This document shows, piece after piece, positions 46,088 through 58,075 of a stretch of 64,000 nucleotides of DNA (position 1 is the stretch's first letter; every line of letters begins with the position of its first letter). The notes beneath the pieces were generated by a model. That model was not told where the DNA came from and did no database searches. It saw nothing but the letters and a program-made list of their open reading frames with translations. Both the position numbers and the translations under genes were made by a program. Source of the DNA: Ligustrum vulgare. Its lineage: Eukaryota > Streptophyta > Magnoliopsida > Lamiales > Oleaceae. Location of the stretch: contig OY743172.1 in NCBI GenBank assembly GCA_963555705.1, positions 22,195,446 through 22,259,445 of the forward strand, given 5' to 3'.

Positions 46088-47879
46088 TCAGAGGCCTTGT
46101 GAATTTCCAGCTTCGCTCCACCAAAAGCTAACTGAAAAACTCGTAGTAAGAGACCGTACATAGTGCCACCACTTAGGAGGGATGTAAAGCATTTCGCCTT
46201 CCTCTAATACGCAGTCGACAAAATCCAGATTCAACACTTTGGGAAATTCTTTCTTGTCTATGTTATCTAGGTCAACCTTCAAACAAATTTTCAACTCTTT
46301 TAAGATGAGAAGAAGAATTAGCATGAAGAAGAAAAGATGTCAAGAGACTGTGTAAAACAGCAACAAATGATTAAAGCTCGTTTTGTTACCCGTGCTTACT
46401 TATTTACTGATGTGCGAGCATTAAGGGGCAATTTTACACTAGAGCTCTACAGTTATGAACCAAAAACGTGGAAATACATCAAAAGTAGATGGTCAAACAG
46501 ATTACAGACAACATAGGAACAATTACTAAGCAAATATAAAGCAATATAGGACTAAAGAAAGAGTGTCATTCATTGTAGTGTCTTACATCATTTTGGTACA
46601 GAACTAATGGAAGGTAGAAAGCATAGGTACCTGGCTGGAGTTGCTGAGCATGGATTCTGTGTGTGGGTAAAGGTCTTCTGACACCGAAGCAGAGTAAAGC
46701 CTAACATACTTTTTGCCAACAACCTGAAAATAAAAATGCAAACCAGCTTTTAGTTAATTTAAAACAAAATTGACATCCACAGTCACACTGGCAGCACAAA
46801 TGTAGTCAACTTCCCCATCCTGCCTCGTAATTAATTGGCATGTCAAAATCATGTATGTATAATTTTTCATTAGATTCTTCAAAAATAACGTAGCCATGCA
46901 TACTATCCCTCTTACTACTCTGTCAATCAACAACACCTTTCCCCTCTCCTCAAGGCACAGGAACCACCTCTAGTCCACCCAAAACTCCAAACAATGCCTC
47001 AGCAACCTTTCCTGCGCCAACATCTGCTGCTCCTCCCTCATACCTAAACAATATACCATCATTTACCCCACATATGATGAATACAAGTACAATAGAATAC
47101 GGAAACACGTTCTGTTTCAGAGAATTCAAGCTTAACGCATTATTATACTCGTAAAATGGACAAAGATTCACAAAAATTATTTATCATGTCACAGCCAATG
47201 ACGGAAGATAAGGGTTCTCATTCCTGTTGACAGGTTATGTTCCCTTGTTATATTCTGGACTTCTGCCTTTGCCAAATTAATAACAGCTTCCTGCCACTTG
47301 GAACATTTAATATAAAATGCCAATTATCAGAATTATTTATTTATTTTAACTTCAAGAGTGTGATTGAGGTATAATTTTATCCTAGTAAACCAAGTTTCAT
47401 TCACTGCCTCCATTCACCAATTTACTAGACTAAAAGACCAAGCAATGTAGAACGTTCTGGCCCCATCAAAACACAAGCGGGTGATCTATAATTGTCTCTA
47501 TATTTCTCAAGGTCCATTTAAAACACATTGTATGCTTGGCTCATGTTTGTAATCCGCTTATAAAAACTCAAGGCACTTTTTATCCACATTTCAAGGAACT
47601 CGCAAGCACTGTCCACTTATCTATCACTCAATTTTTATTTCTTTATATTTAAACATTTTATAAACACTTCCCAAACATGCTCAAAAGAAGTAGGAGCCCT
47701 AGGAATAATTACTCTCTCCAAACTCCAGAAATATGGCTAAAAACTTTGTGTGTGTTTGGTATTGTTTAAAGAGTTTTTTTGAAATGAACAGTGATTTTTA
47801 AGAGAATTGATGGTTGAAATTTGGTTGAAAAGTCAAAAATGATGGGCTTAACTTTTGATGGATGGTTGAGATTGAGTAC

Positions 47880-47916
<37 letters not shown>

Positions 47917-50840
47917 AAAGAATACCAAACAAGGACTTTATGTTGTCTCTCATTTATTATTTACCCAAAGCATCCTGGGACATTTTAAAAATAATGTGGT
48001 TAGAGAAAGTAAAACAATATAATGTTCCGTTTAATCTTAATGAGAAGATTTCAGTTCAAAGTATTAAACATGGTAAGTGGATGTATATTCATGCCAACTA
48101 CAAAAATTAACCAATTAATTACGCAAAAGTGGAGTTAAGTGAGTCTCCACTTAAGCTAACTTAGGTAAGGAAGCTTCTTATTATATTTTTAATCAATTTT
48201 GAGAAGAACTCAAAAACATAAATTAATTGGCAAATCAGTTTCCCTCTTAAATAAATATCCTGAGAACAGTGAGCTGCAGCTTCACAAAACCCTTAATGAA
48301 AAACAGTTTCCGCATTTTGGAGATGAACAGTTGCCCTCGTGAAGAATTACTTGACCTGGAAAGGCAACAAGGTTTAAGAAGTGTGACGAAAGATGAGGAT
48401 GACCTGATAAAGGAACAGCCTCAGTTATATCCAAGCAGAGTCCTATATTCATCATCTTCTTTTTTTCCAGTAATCTTTGCAGCATAAAGAATTACATCTT
48501 CCATACCTGAGCTAGTATATTGTGGTGCGGATCATTATGCAATGGGGTTACCGTCCCAGCTGGACCAAACCAAGCATTAATAGACCTGATCTCCCCATCC
48601 CCCGCAAAACAGTAGTCAGGTATAAGAATATCCTGCCTTAGTTCTAGTATCTGCCAATTAATAAACAGTCAACAATAGAAAAGCAATTACATGTCCAAAT
48701 GTTAATGCTAGGATTCAAAGTAGCTTCTGATTTAAATGGATAAGTGCATGCCTGATCAAACAATTGGTGCTGAGCTAAATACGTAGTCTCTTCAAAAGAG
48801 CATTCATTGGAAGAAATCCTCTCAAGAAACTCAGAAAAAGTAATCAATTCCTGCTTCCAATCGGAGCATAGATAGTTTTTGCCAACCTGCAAAATATTTA
48901 TGAATGTTATACCAATACAATATAGGAAAGTTAAAGGCTGGACAGGCAGTTATATAGGACTGCTTTCATGGAAATTCTCAGATATTATTTCCTTTTTCCT
49001 TGGAGAATCTAGCACCATATTCAGTACTCTGCTGGTACGAAATCAAGTAGAAGTTTATAAAATGGACAGTCAACACATTAAAATTTTGGTGCAGATGTGA
49101 ATTCCATTCGAGTTTCCATGAAAGAAGAAAGAAAATTCAAAAACCAACAAATGAAGATCAATCACCTCAACAGGAACTGTGCGAAAACCTGCAATCCTTT
49201 TAAGATAATTCATATCATTCCACTTATTCTTAGCCGGCCAATGCACCATACAATCACTAATTATCACTGGAATACCACAGAGGAAATGGTCTCGCAAGAA
49301 TCCTTCCAACGATATACCAGACTTTTTCTCAACTTTCTTACAAGATAACGACCTCGAAGGTAATAAATGAAGCACCTGAAAATTCAAATAATAAACGAAA
49401 TAAACCAATTATCAGTCCACTTGGAACATATAACATTTATCAAATCGCATACATCCTAGCACTTGTGATAACAAAAGTATAATGCACAATGAACAGTGTA
49501 TCTGTAAAGGTAAAGAACGAAGGAAGATGGTTTAACAACAAGCTAAACTACTAAAGCATGCTACTTTACAAAAATATGGTGCATCAACAATTATTAGTGA
49601 CTCGACTCTCACTGTGACCCTAGCTCCAATAAACTTCTACTTAGGCATCAAGGCCTATCTACAAAAATTAAATAAGCAATGAACTTCTCTTAATTGCAGT
49701 CTACTTAACAAAAAATGGAGGGAAATGCCGAGCTCAGTGTAGCCATTTGACTAAATATATACAGATGGTCGTTTGATTATACAGATAGAGTGAACCCATG
49801 GGTATTCTCCGTATTAAATTCGATATTCATACATTAAAGCAAACACAAACAAAAATAGTTGCATTGCATACTTTACCATTTGACTCATGATATGATTCAT
49901 TCATTTTCAAAACACACAAAAGAAGAAATAAATGAAAGGGCCATCACCAAATCAAGCACACATGTATTCCAATAAACTGTTTAGGCCATCTCCAACCATA
50001 CCTCAAATTTGGGGTAAAATCCTCTCCAATGGTACCCCAATTTTGGGGTTGTGAATAATGCAACCCCACTTATTTATTTACCAAATTGCCATTTTCTTAT
50101 TTACTTTAAATGCTAAACATTCTTAATTAGTCTAATAATTTGTTTTTATAGTAATTATCTTAATTGTAAATATTATAATAATTATTGTTCAATTTGAAAT
50201 GTTATAATTCTATAATTGTTAATTTAATTTTTTCTAAAAAAATTTATTTTTGTTCACAATAATTTAATTTGATCCATTCTACACATTAATCATTAATTTA
50301 AATTAAAGTCATTAATTAACAAATTTATAATCAATGTAAGAATATTAAAAAATTATAAGAAAAATGGGTATTATTCACTTGACCCCAAATTTGGGATCAA
50401 GCGGTTGGAGAAGAATTCCAGTCACCCCAAATTTGGGGCAATGATTACCCCAAATTTGGGGTAAATAGTTGGAGATGGCCTTAGTAACGTGAAAATATGC
50501 GTTTGTTTTAATTAATTTTCTCAAAGCAATGTACATCATGCTTTATTAGCTATAATCTCATAATCTCTATATCAAAGATCAAGAAAAAAGATATATAAAT
50601 AGCACCATTTCCAATTCCTCGAAAGCAAAGCATAAAAAACATCAACGTATGGATTTATTATCATTAATTTCGTCCAAGCCTTGGACCCCATGCTTTATCG
50701 GTTGTACACACATCATCTCAAGTTAAGAACAATAAATTTAGAGAGAGAGACGGACCTCACCTCCGGCAAGTTGAAGTGTTGGCAGGATACAATTTCTTGA
50801 TCTCCAAATAGCTCAGTCTTCTCCTGCCCTCGTTCAGTAC

Positions 50841-50906
<66 letters not shown>

Positions 50907-51309
50907 TGGAATTTAAGTCTTCTTCTCTAAGAGCATTGCTAACTTTCTTAATACACGAATTCAAATCATCTCGTAAAGTCAATCCACCCAAGATGAGCCC
51001 CATATCGAGGGTTTTGAGAGAAAGCTTAAATTCACCGGAGGAGAAATGATTTCTGGCCACGTGGAGGCACGCCATAGCATAGGCGTCACGCCAGATGGGG
51101 CCCACAGAGTGCCATGGACCGGAATGAAGCTGCTCCCACGCCATCTCCTTGGCGATATCCGCAGCGTGAGTATCACCACGGGCGGCCAGAGTGACCATGG
51201 AGGCGAAGGCGTAGCCACCTTCCTCCATTATGCTCTTCAAAAGAGTGGAATATGAGGAGTCCATTACTGGCGTCTCGAGTGTGTTAACTTCGGCGGCAGC
51301 GGCGGACAT
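46088..51309 (-). CDS. JMJ30: JmjC-domain protein, JMJ30/JMJD5 type (6 exons, 439 residues)
   Basis: Exons: 50761-51309, 49166-49375, 48752-48886, 48507-48650, 46631-46723, 46088-46276. Lengths sum to 1320 bp in one intact frame. The N-terminal helical region (about 15-135) has the signature [14 protein letters not shown] and [13 protein letters not shown]. The JmjC domain spans about 190-435, with Fe(II) ligands His336 and Asp338 in [14 protein letters not shown] and His415 in [10 protein letters not shown], so the 2-oxoglutarate oxygenase core looks intact. Plant JMJ30 is a nuclear, clock-linked protein described as a histone H3K36 demethylase; that role is from family knowledge. Oddities: about 22 consecutive Asn (near residue 140-165) encoded by an ATT/AAT microsatellite, and a GC rather than GT donor at the end of exon 3. 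The length is close to the Arabidopsis protein. Confidence 0.92.
47752..47945. mobile_element. MITE-like insertion in intron 4 of the JmjC gene
   Basis: Inverted ends tgtttggtattgtttaaag (left) and ctttaaa..aataccaaaca (right), with a 31-base A run inside (47882-47914). Flanking actttgtg and actttatg could be an 8-bp target duplication with one mismatch, suggesting a hAT MITE. Confidence 0.5.
48750..48751 (-). other. Non-canonical GC splice donor, JmjC gene intron 3
   Basis: Exon 3 ends in codons for Asp-Gln (gatcag), followed on the minus strand by gcatgc instead of gt. The next exon starts after tggcag at 48650 and the frame continues exactly. No GT in the vicinity keeps both frame and the conserved protein sequence. 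Confidence 0.8.
49984..50480. mobile_element. PIF/Harbinger (Tourist-like) MITE in intron 1 of the JmjC gene
   Basis: Terminal inverted repeats GGCCATCTCCAAC at the left and GTTGGAGATGGCC at the right, flanked by the 3-bp target duplication TTA (49981-49983, 50481-50483). The inside has repeated caaatttggggt motifs near both ends and an AT-rich centre. 497 bp, no coding frame. Confidence 0.88.
50841..50905. repeat. (ATT)n microsatellite encoding poly-Asn in JMJ30 exon 1
   Basis: About 21-22 uninterrupted triplets. On the coding (minus) strand they read AAT, giving a long Asn run in the linker between the N-terminal region and the JmjC domain. Confidence 0.95.
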
Positions 51310-51810
51310 TGGATGTGGCCGGAGTTGATTTTGTCTAGAAAGTTCGATTCTGTAGAGAGACGGGAGAACGGAGATATTTTTGGTTGCTTTTTCTGGGCCC
51401 TAAGCGTGTGTTAGTATCTACGGAAAGATCAAGGGAGTAAGATATTTCTGTAGTTGTTAATGAAGCAAATAAAGGGGTGTATTTAAATAGTGATTTTAAA
51501 AAATTTTGAGTAATTTTTTTTTTTTTTTTTATTTAAGTGGATGAGTTTTGTGGATTTCATGAACTTTTCAAAAGACTTATATGAATTTGTTAGGGATTAT
51601 AAAATGTCCTCCATGAATTTATGTAGACTTTCATTCGTTAAAGAAAAATATCTAAAATTTCTACTTGAAGACAAGGTCGTGCATAAAATAAAAGGACTTA
51701 TAAGGTCGTGAATGTGTAAATTGGCAATTCATTGACTATAGAGTATAGAAGGAATATGATACATTTTACCTTGCAATGGTGATCGCCACTTTCAGAATAT
51801 ATGATGTGAT
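51310..51810. other. Upstream region of the JmjC gene
   Basis: AT-rich with a T run near 51510-51530. It should contain the promoter of the minus-strand JmjC gene. No clock-type or other element is clear enough to name. Confidence 0.4.
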
Positions 51811-52969
51811 TAGGGCTGGGCAAAAATCAAATTAAATCGACGAACCCGATCGATCCAACCCAAATCGATCAATTTGGATTGATTTTTCAAGTCATTGGAT
51901 TGGTTTGCGGGTTGGAAAATATAAGTGTTGATCGGTTTAGTTTGGGTTGCGATTTTCGTTGAAAATCCGATTTAATCCAACCCAAACCAATATGTACCGT
52001 TGATTATAAAAAAAAAATCTAAAAAGTAGTGTGTCATTTTACTGAGTTCAACTATTGCAAATGGAAGAAATAAAAACTTTTGTGTTCAAAATCTTATTGC
52101 CAACTATTTTGTTTTGAATTCTACCAATAATTTATTTTTAAAAATTCAAAATTCCACCAATATGTTTCCAGAATGCCAGAACCACCAAAGATAGAAAATT
52201 GTTTTAACGAATTTAAAATAAATTAGAAGGAAAGTATCATATTTGTATTCAATGCTTACAAATTGGTCAAAAATTTGGGACAGAAATTAACTAAATAAAA
52301 TAAATAATAATACAAATATACAATGTGGAAATTACACTCAACCCTACTTTTTAAGATCAAAATTCAAAAATAAGATAAAATCTATATGACTTCAAAAATC
52401 AGATTGTAATTAGGAAATAATAAATTAGAATAATAATATCCTAAAATAAACCACACTACTTGCCCTAATTAATTCTCTTCCATATATGTATGTTCCTTCC
52501 TTGAATTTACTCCCACAATTTCAAACGCCACCACCCCCACCCCCACCCATCACCTCCGCCTCTTCCACCCACTCAATATTCTTGCTGGAAGTGTCTATTT
52601 CAAGCTCCTTCTACCCTCAGCTACTGCCTTCAAAAGTTTCAAATCACATTTATGGTGACAGGCACATATCCAGAAGGAGTTGCCAAACGTTGGTGGTCGC
52701 CGGAGATATCACCCACATGGTGAGAGTAGGGAGAAAAAATTGAAGCTCTATGCCGAACCAGGTTTAAGATATCGACCTGGTCTTAGTTCTTCATCTTGCA
52801 CCTCTGTTCTCCCCTTTTTAATTAGAAGTTGTAGATAAATGTTGTTGTGGTGGTGTTTGCTGTTTTGGTGGTGGGGGATGGAGCTGGTTGTGGTTACCCT
52901 GGTGATTGCAGTGGTTTGGTTCTGTCGACGGTTGTGGTGGTTTGTGGTGTGTTGACGCCAGTGTGATAT

Positions 52970-53165
52970 TGACTATTATATCAAGTCACATGTTCAAATC
53001 TCAGGTCACACGTATGATCTCAGGTCACATGTTGACGATTGTATCAAGTAACATGTTTAAAGTCTTAGGTGATCCCAAGTTACATGTTTACGGTATTAGG
53101 TCACATGTTGACAATTGTATCAAGTCACATTTTCTCCAGTCTCAGATCATATGATGTCTCAGGTC
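52970..53165. repeat. Short diverged direct repeats (caggtcacatgtt type)
   Basis: Five or six diverged copies of about 30-40 bp with core strings tcacatgtt and tgtatcaagt inside the hAT element. Confidence 0.65.
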
Positions 53166-53355
53166 ACATTGATGCGTCGGAGATGGAGACTGGAATCGAT
53201 CATGGTGGTGATTGTGGTGCATTGGAGATGGTGGTGGTGTTGACGGTGATGAGGCATCGATCTAATTTTGGACAACGACGATACTGAATACTTGGGTGAC
53301 GGTTGGATTTGGCTGGATTTGGGTGAAAACGTGATTATAGGAGAAATTCTTGTGA

Positions 53356-53356
<1 letters not shown>

Positions 53357-53408
<52 letters not shown>
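53357..53408. repeat. (TA)n microsatellite
   Basis: About 25 uninterrupted TA units inside the hAT element. Confidence 0.95.
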
Positions 53409-53411
<3 letters not shown>

Positions 53412-53666
53412 TTATTTATATGTAATTAGGACCTGATAATTGAAAGAATGTAAGTTGTTCTTTAATTATGAATTGTGAATTTATAATAACCTGATTTATG
53501 TATTTTTCCCATATACAATTTATTCAACCTAGGGTCTAGAAATAAAAAAAGCCCAAAATGAAGCCCAGACCGCAAACCAACCCAACCAAATCCCTCAATG
53601 TTGGTTTGGGTTCGGGTTGTTCTCCAACCCGACCCAAACCAACTCACGCCGAGCCCTAGACGTGGT

Positions 53667-54493
53667 CATTTTCATAAGCAAAGCAAACAACTGACATCAG
53701 ACTACAAATGACATTCAAGTCAAATTTTTACAACCACGTGCATTCTATCTTTAGTTGTCAAAATTCATTTGATTATTTTTTTATTTATTAAAACAATCAT
53801 ACATAAGTAAGTTAATTGACCTAGTTGAGTAGAGAAACTTACATTTGATTTAAGTACTTTATTATGCACATAAAAACCAGGCATTACCATGAATTTTACC
53901 CTCCTCGGACCCTCCAAATTTTTTCTATATGTGAAAATGTCGTCCATGTAATGCCTCAGTATCATTTATATACACAACACTGACGTAATCTTTCCATCGG
54001 GAATTTTTTATTCCCCGAATCGGGGTTCCCGATTGTCAGGGGGTAGGTATCTTTCCATTCCTTCGCCGTTTTCTGTCTTTGGTACTAAACGTGGCATTAG
54101 TTCCTTACATTTGATTGTTAGAAGGTAAAAGAAACTGTGCAACCCTAACTCTACATTTTAATAAAATTGAAAAGTAGTTACCAAAATCCGTGCAACCCTA
54201 ACTCTACATATATACATATATATATCCCTCCAATGTTAAAAGAGTCTATAATGTTCCTATTCATTATGAAACCCTCGTGTTCACACTTGTCTTCTCAAAC
54301 TGGTTCATAACAGTGTCCAAAAAAATATCAGTAAGGCTACACCTACAATCTTGATCAATACCCTCCAGATCTCGTGTCTCTCTCCTCCAAAACATATCTC
54401 CATCTCTCTCTCCCTCTCCAAATTCATCTTCTGATTCACGCCTAAATCCCGAAGAAAAAATCATCTGAGGAAACCACATGCAAGATCAGGCCA
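53667..54493. other. Intergenic, possible promoter of the 54494 frame
   Basis: AT-rich. A duplicated string ccgtgcaaccctaactctac occurs near 54137 and 54188, followed by tatacatatatatatccctc near 54212, which could act as a TATA region for the downstream plus-strand frame. Inference only. Confidence 0.35.
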
Positions 54494-54610
54494 ATGCTTA
54501 CACTGGAATCCGTCGTAGTGGACGACGACTGCACCGATTGCACTGCTTCTGCTCCTCATCGCCAATCTCTCTCTTTCCTTGCTGCCCAACAGACACTAAT
54601 CCAAGCAAGT
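54494..54610 (+). CDS. Possible first exon of an unrecognised gene, cut off by a LARD insertion
   Basis: An ATG at 54494 opens a GC-richer frame beginning MLTLESVVVDDDCTDC and containing HRQSLSFLAAQQTLIQAS. Next comes a donor-like site (gcaa|gtaagc at about 54607-54612) and then an AT-rich intron-like sequence. About 100 bases later (54713) the LARD-type retrotransposon starts. Upstream are TATA-like strings and a CT-rich presumed 5' UTR. If real, the rest of the gene lies beyond the window and intron 1 now contains the retrotransposon. The product is not recognised; a chance frame is the alternative. Confidence 0.35.
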
Positions 54611-54712
54611 AAGCCGTGTTTTATTGCTGTAATTTTAATATTTTCTTATGATTTTTACTCAAATTGGGTCGTTAATCGCTCTGTGATTCTATAGTAGTAT
54701 CTTAAAACTTGG

Positions 54713-57700
54713 TGTAGCGACCAAGATTTTACGCAATTAATAATTATTTTAATATTTAGAAAATTGTGTCGCTATTATTTTGAAGTTAACGCCGCGACGG
54801 ATTCGTCTAGCCAAGTCAAGAAATATCGAATTTGTTCGATTTTAAATTAAAATCCGAATTTCTAAAATTATGTTATTTTAATTATTTATTCAAAATATTA
54901 TTTTCAAAATCATTTTGAATTCCAAATTTATTAAAATATCCCAATGATCCTTATTCAAATTATTTCAAGTCCAAATACGTATTTCAATTTTATTTCAAAA
55001 TTTATTTATTCTCAAATTATTTTCAGTCCAAAATATATCTGTTTTAAATACATTTCTTAATCAAAATTAGTCTAATTTTCAGTTGATTATTTCCCACGTT
55101 TTGCATTCCTCTTTATTCTCCTTTCCTTCTTATTTATCACTCTTTCCACCTCATAACACCATCATTATCATACCAAATTAAATAAAACTTTTACCCCACA
55201 TGTTTTCTCCTTTCCGCCTCGAATCCACACTTTACAACCCCATTCTTGAGCCAACCACTCTTTCCAGCAAAGCAAATGACACTCACTATCATCATTACCC
55301 ATCCCCAGCCCACGAGATCACCTGTATAAACTCCATCATCTATCATCACCATCACACAGATCACAAACCTGCAACCAGCACTCTTCAAACCATTTCAGCC
55401 ACCACAAACTGCACCACCAAAATTATCAAGCACAACCAGTAAGCCACCATTGTTTCATCACTAGCAAAACAACCCAATCTAACTACCTTCTTCACCACCA
55501 ACCACTCAGTCGCCATCATCACCTCTCCAAATGCAGCCAGCCATCAAACTGACCATTTCAACATCACCCCACTGCAATATACAAACCATTTTATCCCCAC
55601 CTCAATCGCCACTGTCAAAACCAATTCTCTGCAACCAAAATCCTAACTCTCAGCATCGCCTCACCATAATCAATTCACAGCCAATTCATAAAACCACAGT
55701 TCAACCGTCACCACCCCTGCAGCACCACCAATCATCATCATCACCAAACTGCACAATTCAACCCAGCCATCACCACTGCAGTATTAACCCAACTGCACAA
55801 TCCGTAATCAGAAGCAGCACCACCCTTCACGACCAAGCCTCACTTTGCAAACCACAACCTGCTTTAACCAGAATCACCACCTCCAGCTCCAAATCACCAA
55901 ATCATCATTTCCCCAACCACAGTCACCACCCATCGTCGAACATCAGACCACCAACCAATCTGCTAAGCTGCTACCTTCTATGCCCAATTCGAATCATGAA
56001 CACCAACATCGATCGAAGCCATCAAGCCTCATCCTATCCACCACTCAAACCGCAACAGCCCACATCGCCGATAGAAATCACTCAACCACCACACCGCAGT
56101 CCAACCACCAAACTCTGCCCACTATCATAAATCAAACACTCAAAATCCAAACCAAAAACCCAGGATTTAACGTAAACCAGTTACTTACCTCAAGCGCTGC
56201 TCCCTTCGCCGGAATCTCAAAACCCAATCGCGAACTCCAAGCCTCGGTTTAGCTATATCTCGCACCTAAACTGCACAAAAACCTAACCTATTTCACCCTC
56301 ATCCCTCGCCGCACCCAGCGCCGGTATTGCGCCGGCATAAGATCGGATCTCTTCCTCGCGTCTCTCTTTCGCCGTCTCACCGTCTCACTCTCTGCCTCTG
56401 AAAATGAAGAGAGAGAAATGGAAAAATCTGATTTTTTAATATTTGTTTGAACTTTCAGAATCTGCAGTTTAGTCCCTGAAGTTTTTAAAGCCTTTCAATT
56501 CAGTCCCTATGTTTTAAAATGTCTTAATTCAGCCCTTTCAATTCTTTTAAAGGTTTTCAAATCAGTCCCCAACTTTTAACTTATCAATTTCAGCCCTTAA
56601 GTTTTAAATGAGTTTTACCAGCCCTTTTAGCTTCAAACTTATCAATTCAGTCCTTGCTGATTTACTTTATTTGATTTTAAGCCCAAGTTTCAAAGTATTC
56701 ATTTTAATCCCTCAACTTTCAAAATATTTATTTTAGTCCCTCAACTTTCAAAACATCAATTTTAGTCCTCAAATTATAATTTATCATTTTGAACTATATA
56801 TTCGATAGACTAAAGTGACTTATTGGCTAAGACGAAGCGTACGGAGAATTTAAAGAAATTGAAGTCATTCCCGTTCAACTTTGCACTCGTCGGATTTGAG
56901 GTAGACTCGCACTTATTAATTGATTTAAATTATGATTTCATATAAATGTCATGTGACTTGTGAAAGTCAATTTTCAAGAAAATTAAGTATGTTTTATGAA
57001 AGGTAAATATACCTTATGTTTTTATGAAAAGTAAGTATACCCTATGTTTTTACGATAATGTTTTATATGTTTTGGATCATTGCTATGCACATAAGAATTC
57101 TTGCCACGAAGTTCGGTAAAATTCTTGTGTCTCCATAAGTTTATGAGGATTTACCACCTAAGTTCGGTAAAATTCCTGTCTTTCCATATGTTTATGAGGA
57201 TTTACCACCTAAGTTCGGTAAAATTCCTGTCTCATATGTTTATGAGGATTTCGATCCTATCTTATGTTATGATGGAAATGATCCTTATGAATTTCAAGAA
57301 TTATGTTTTGGTATACTTACTGTTATTATGATTTTACTGCATAAGAATTCTTTCCACCTAAGTTCGGTAAAGTTCTTGTGTCTCCCTATGTTTATGAGGA
57401 TTTCAATCCTATCTTATGTTATGCTTTCAAAAGAAATTATGTTTGGCATAATTAAAATGTTTTTATAAGTATATGGTTTTCAAAGAGCTGTTTTCAAAGA
57501 GCTATTTTCAAAGAGCCTATGATTTGCAAAATATGTCCCGTGTTGTAATGCACAATATGAGTTTTATCAAGAGCCGTTTTATAAAGAAGCTCTATCAATG
57601 CCCGTTTTATAAAGAGCCGGGATTTATGTGTTTAATCATCTTATAAATTAAATTAATTTGCGATGAGTCTACTGAGTATTTCCCCCATGAAATACTCACC

Positions 57701-58060
57701 CTACTTTTTAACAGTTTTGCAGATTTCGGAGACGGTGGCGAGCGATGAATGATGGTGGCAATAATCGTTAAACGGTTGAAAGTTTGACGTTAATGATTTC
57801 CGTATTTTTCCAAACAATCGAATAATTTAGAGAAGTTCATTTATTTGAGAAATTATGACATTTTCAATTTCTTTACAAAATTAATGGTTCGATTTACTAT
57901 TTCAAATGGTTTCATAAATGTTTCAATTTTATCGGCCATTACAGTTATTTAATGTTGCCAAAAATGAATTTCAATTATTTCTTCCGCAAAAATATTATTC
58001 GAAAAAATTTAGACAGAAAATGACGTAGTGAATCGGGTATACGGAACTCGGGGCGCTACA
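54713..58060 (+). repeat. 5' LTR of the LARD element (3348 bp)
   Basis: The LTR contains a C-rich, Cys/Pro/His-coding-like stretch (55200-56250), a pyrimidine-rich part with repeats of the tagtccctcaactttcaaa type (56460-56780), and tandem gttcggtaaaattc-containing repeats (57100-57400). The frames of up to 199 codons in the C-rich part are low-complexity and are not supported as genes. Confidence 0.92.
57105..57400 (+). repeat. Diverged tandem subrepeats within the LARD LTR
   Basis: About four copies of a 50-bp unit with ccacctaagttcggtaaa and tatgtttatgaggattt. The last copy is separated by a short spacer. The same set recurs at 63500-63795 in the 3' LTR. Confidence 0.8.
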
Positions 58061-58063
58061 AGT

Positions 58064-58075
58064 TGGTATCAGAGC
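58064..58075 (+). other. Primer-binding site of the LARD element
   Basis: TGGTATCAGAGC, complementary to the 3' end of initiator tRNA-Met, three bases after the LTR end. Confidence 0.9.

Larger units (their letters stand above)
51811..53658. mobile_element. hAT-type element, 1848 bp, non-autonomous
   Basis: The left end TAGGGCTGGGCA and the complement of the right end TAGGGCTCGGCG form inverted ends. They are followed on both sides by longer complementary stretches rich in aacccaaacc / ggtttgggtt. Flanking 8-mers gatgtgat (51803-51810) and gacgtggt (53659-53666) agree in 6 of 8 positions, with both mismatches transitions. Inside are a pyrimidine-rich part (52480-52650), a gtggtggt-rich part, short direct repeats of a caggtcacatgttgac type (52970-53165), and a TA microsatellite. 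No transposase frame is present. Confidence 0.7.

Noticed and set aside
55531..56252. Frames of 199 and 135 codons in the C-rich part of the LARD LTR (also at 61926-62647)
   Set aside because: Low-complexity Thr/Ser/His/Pro-rich translation, overlapping in two frames, inside an LTR; no domain is visible.
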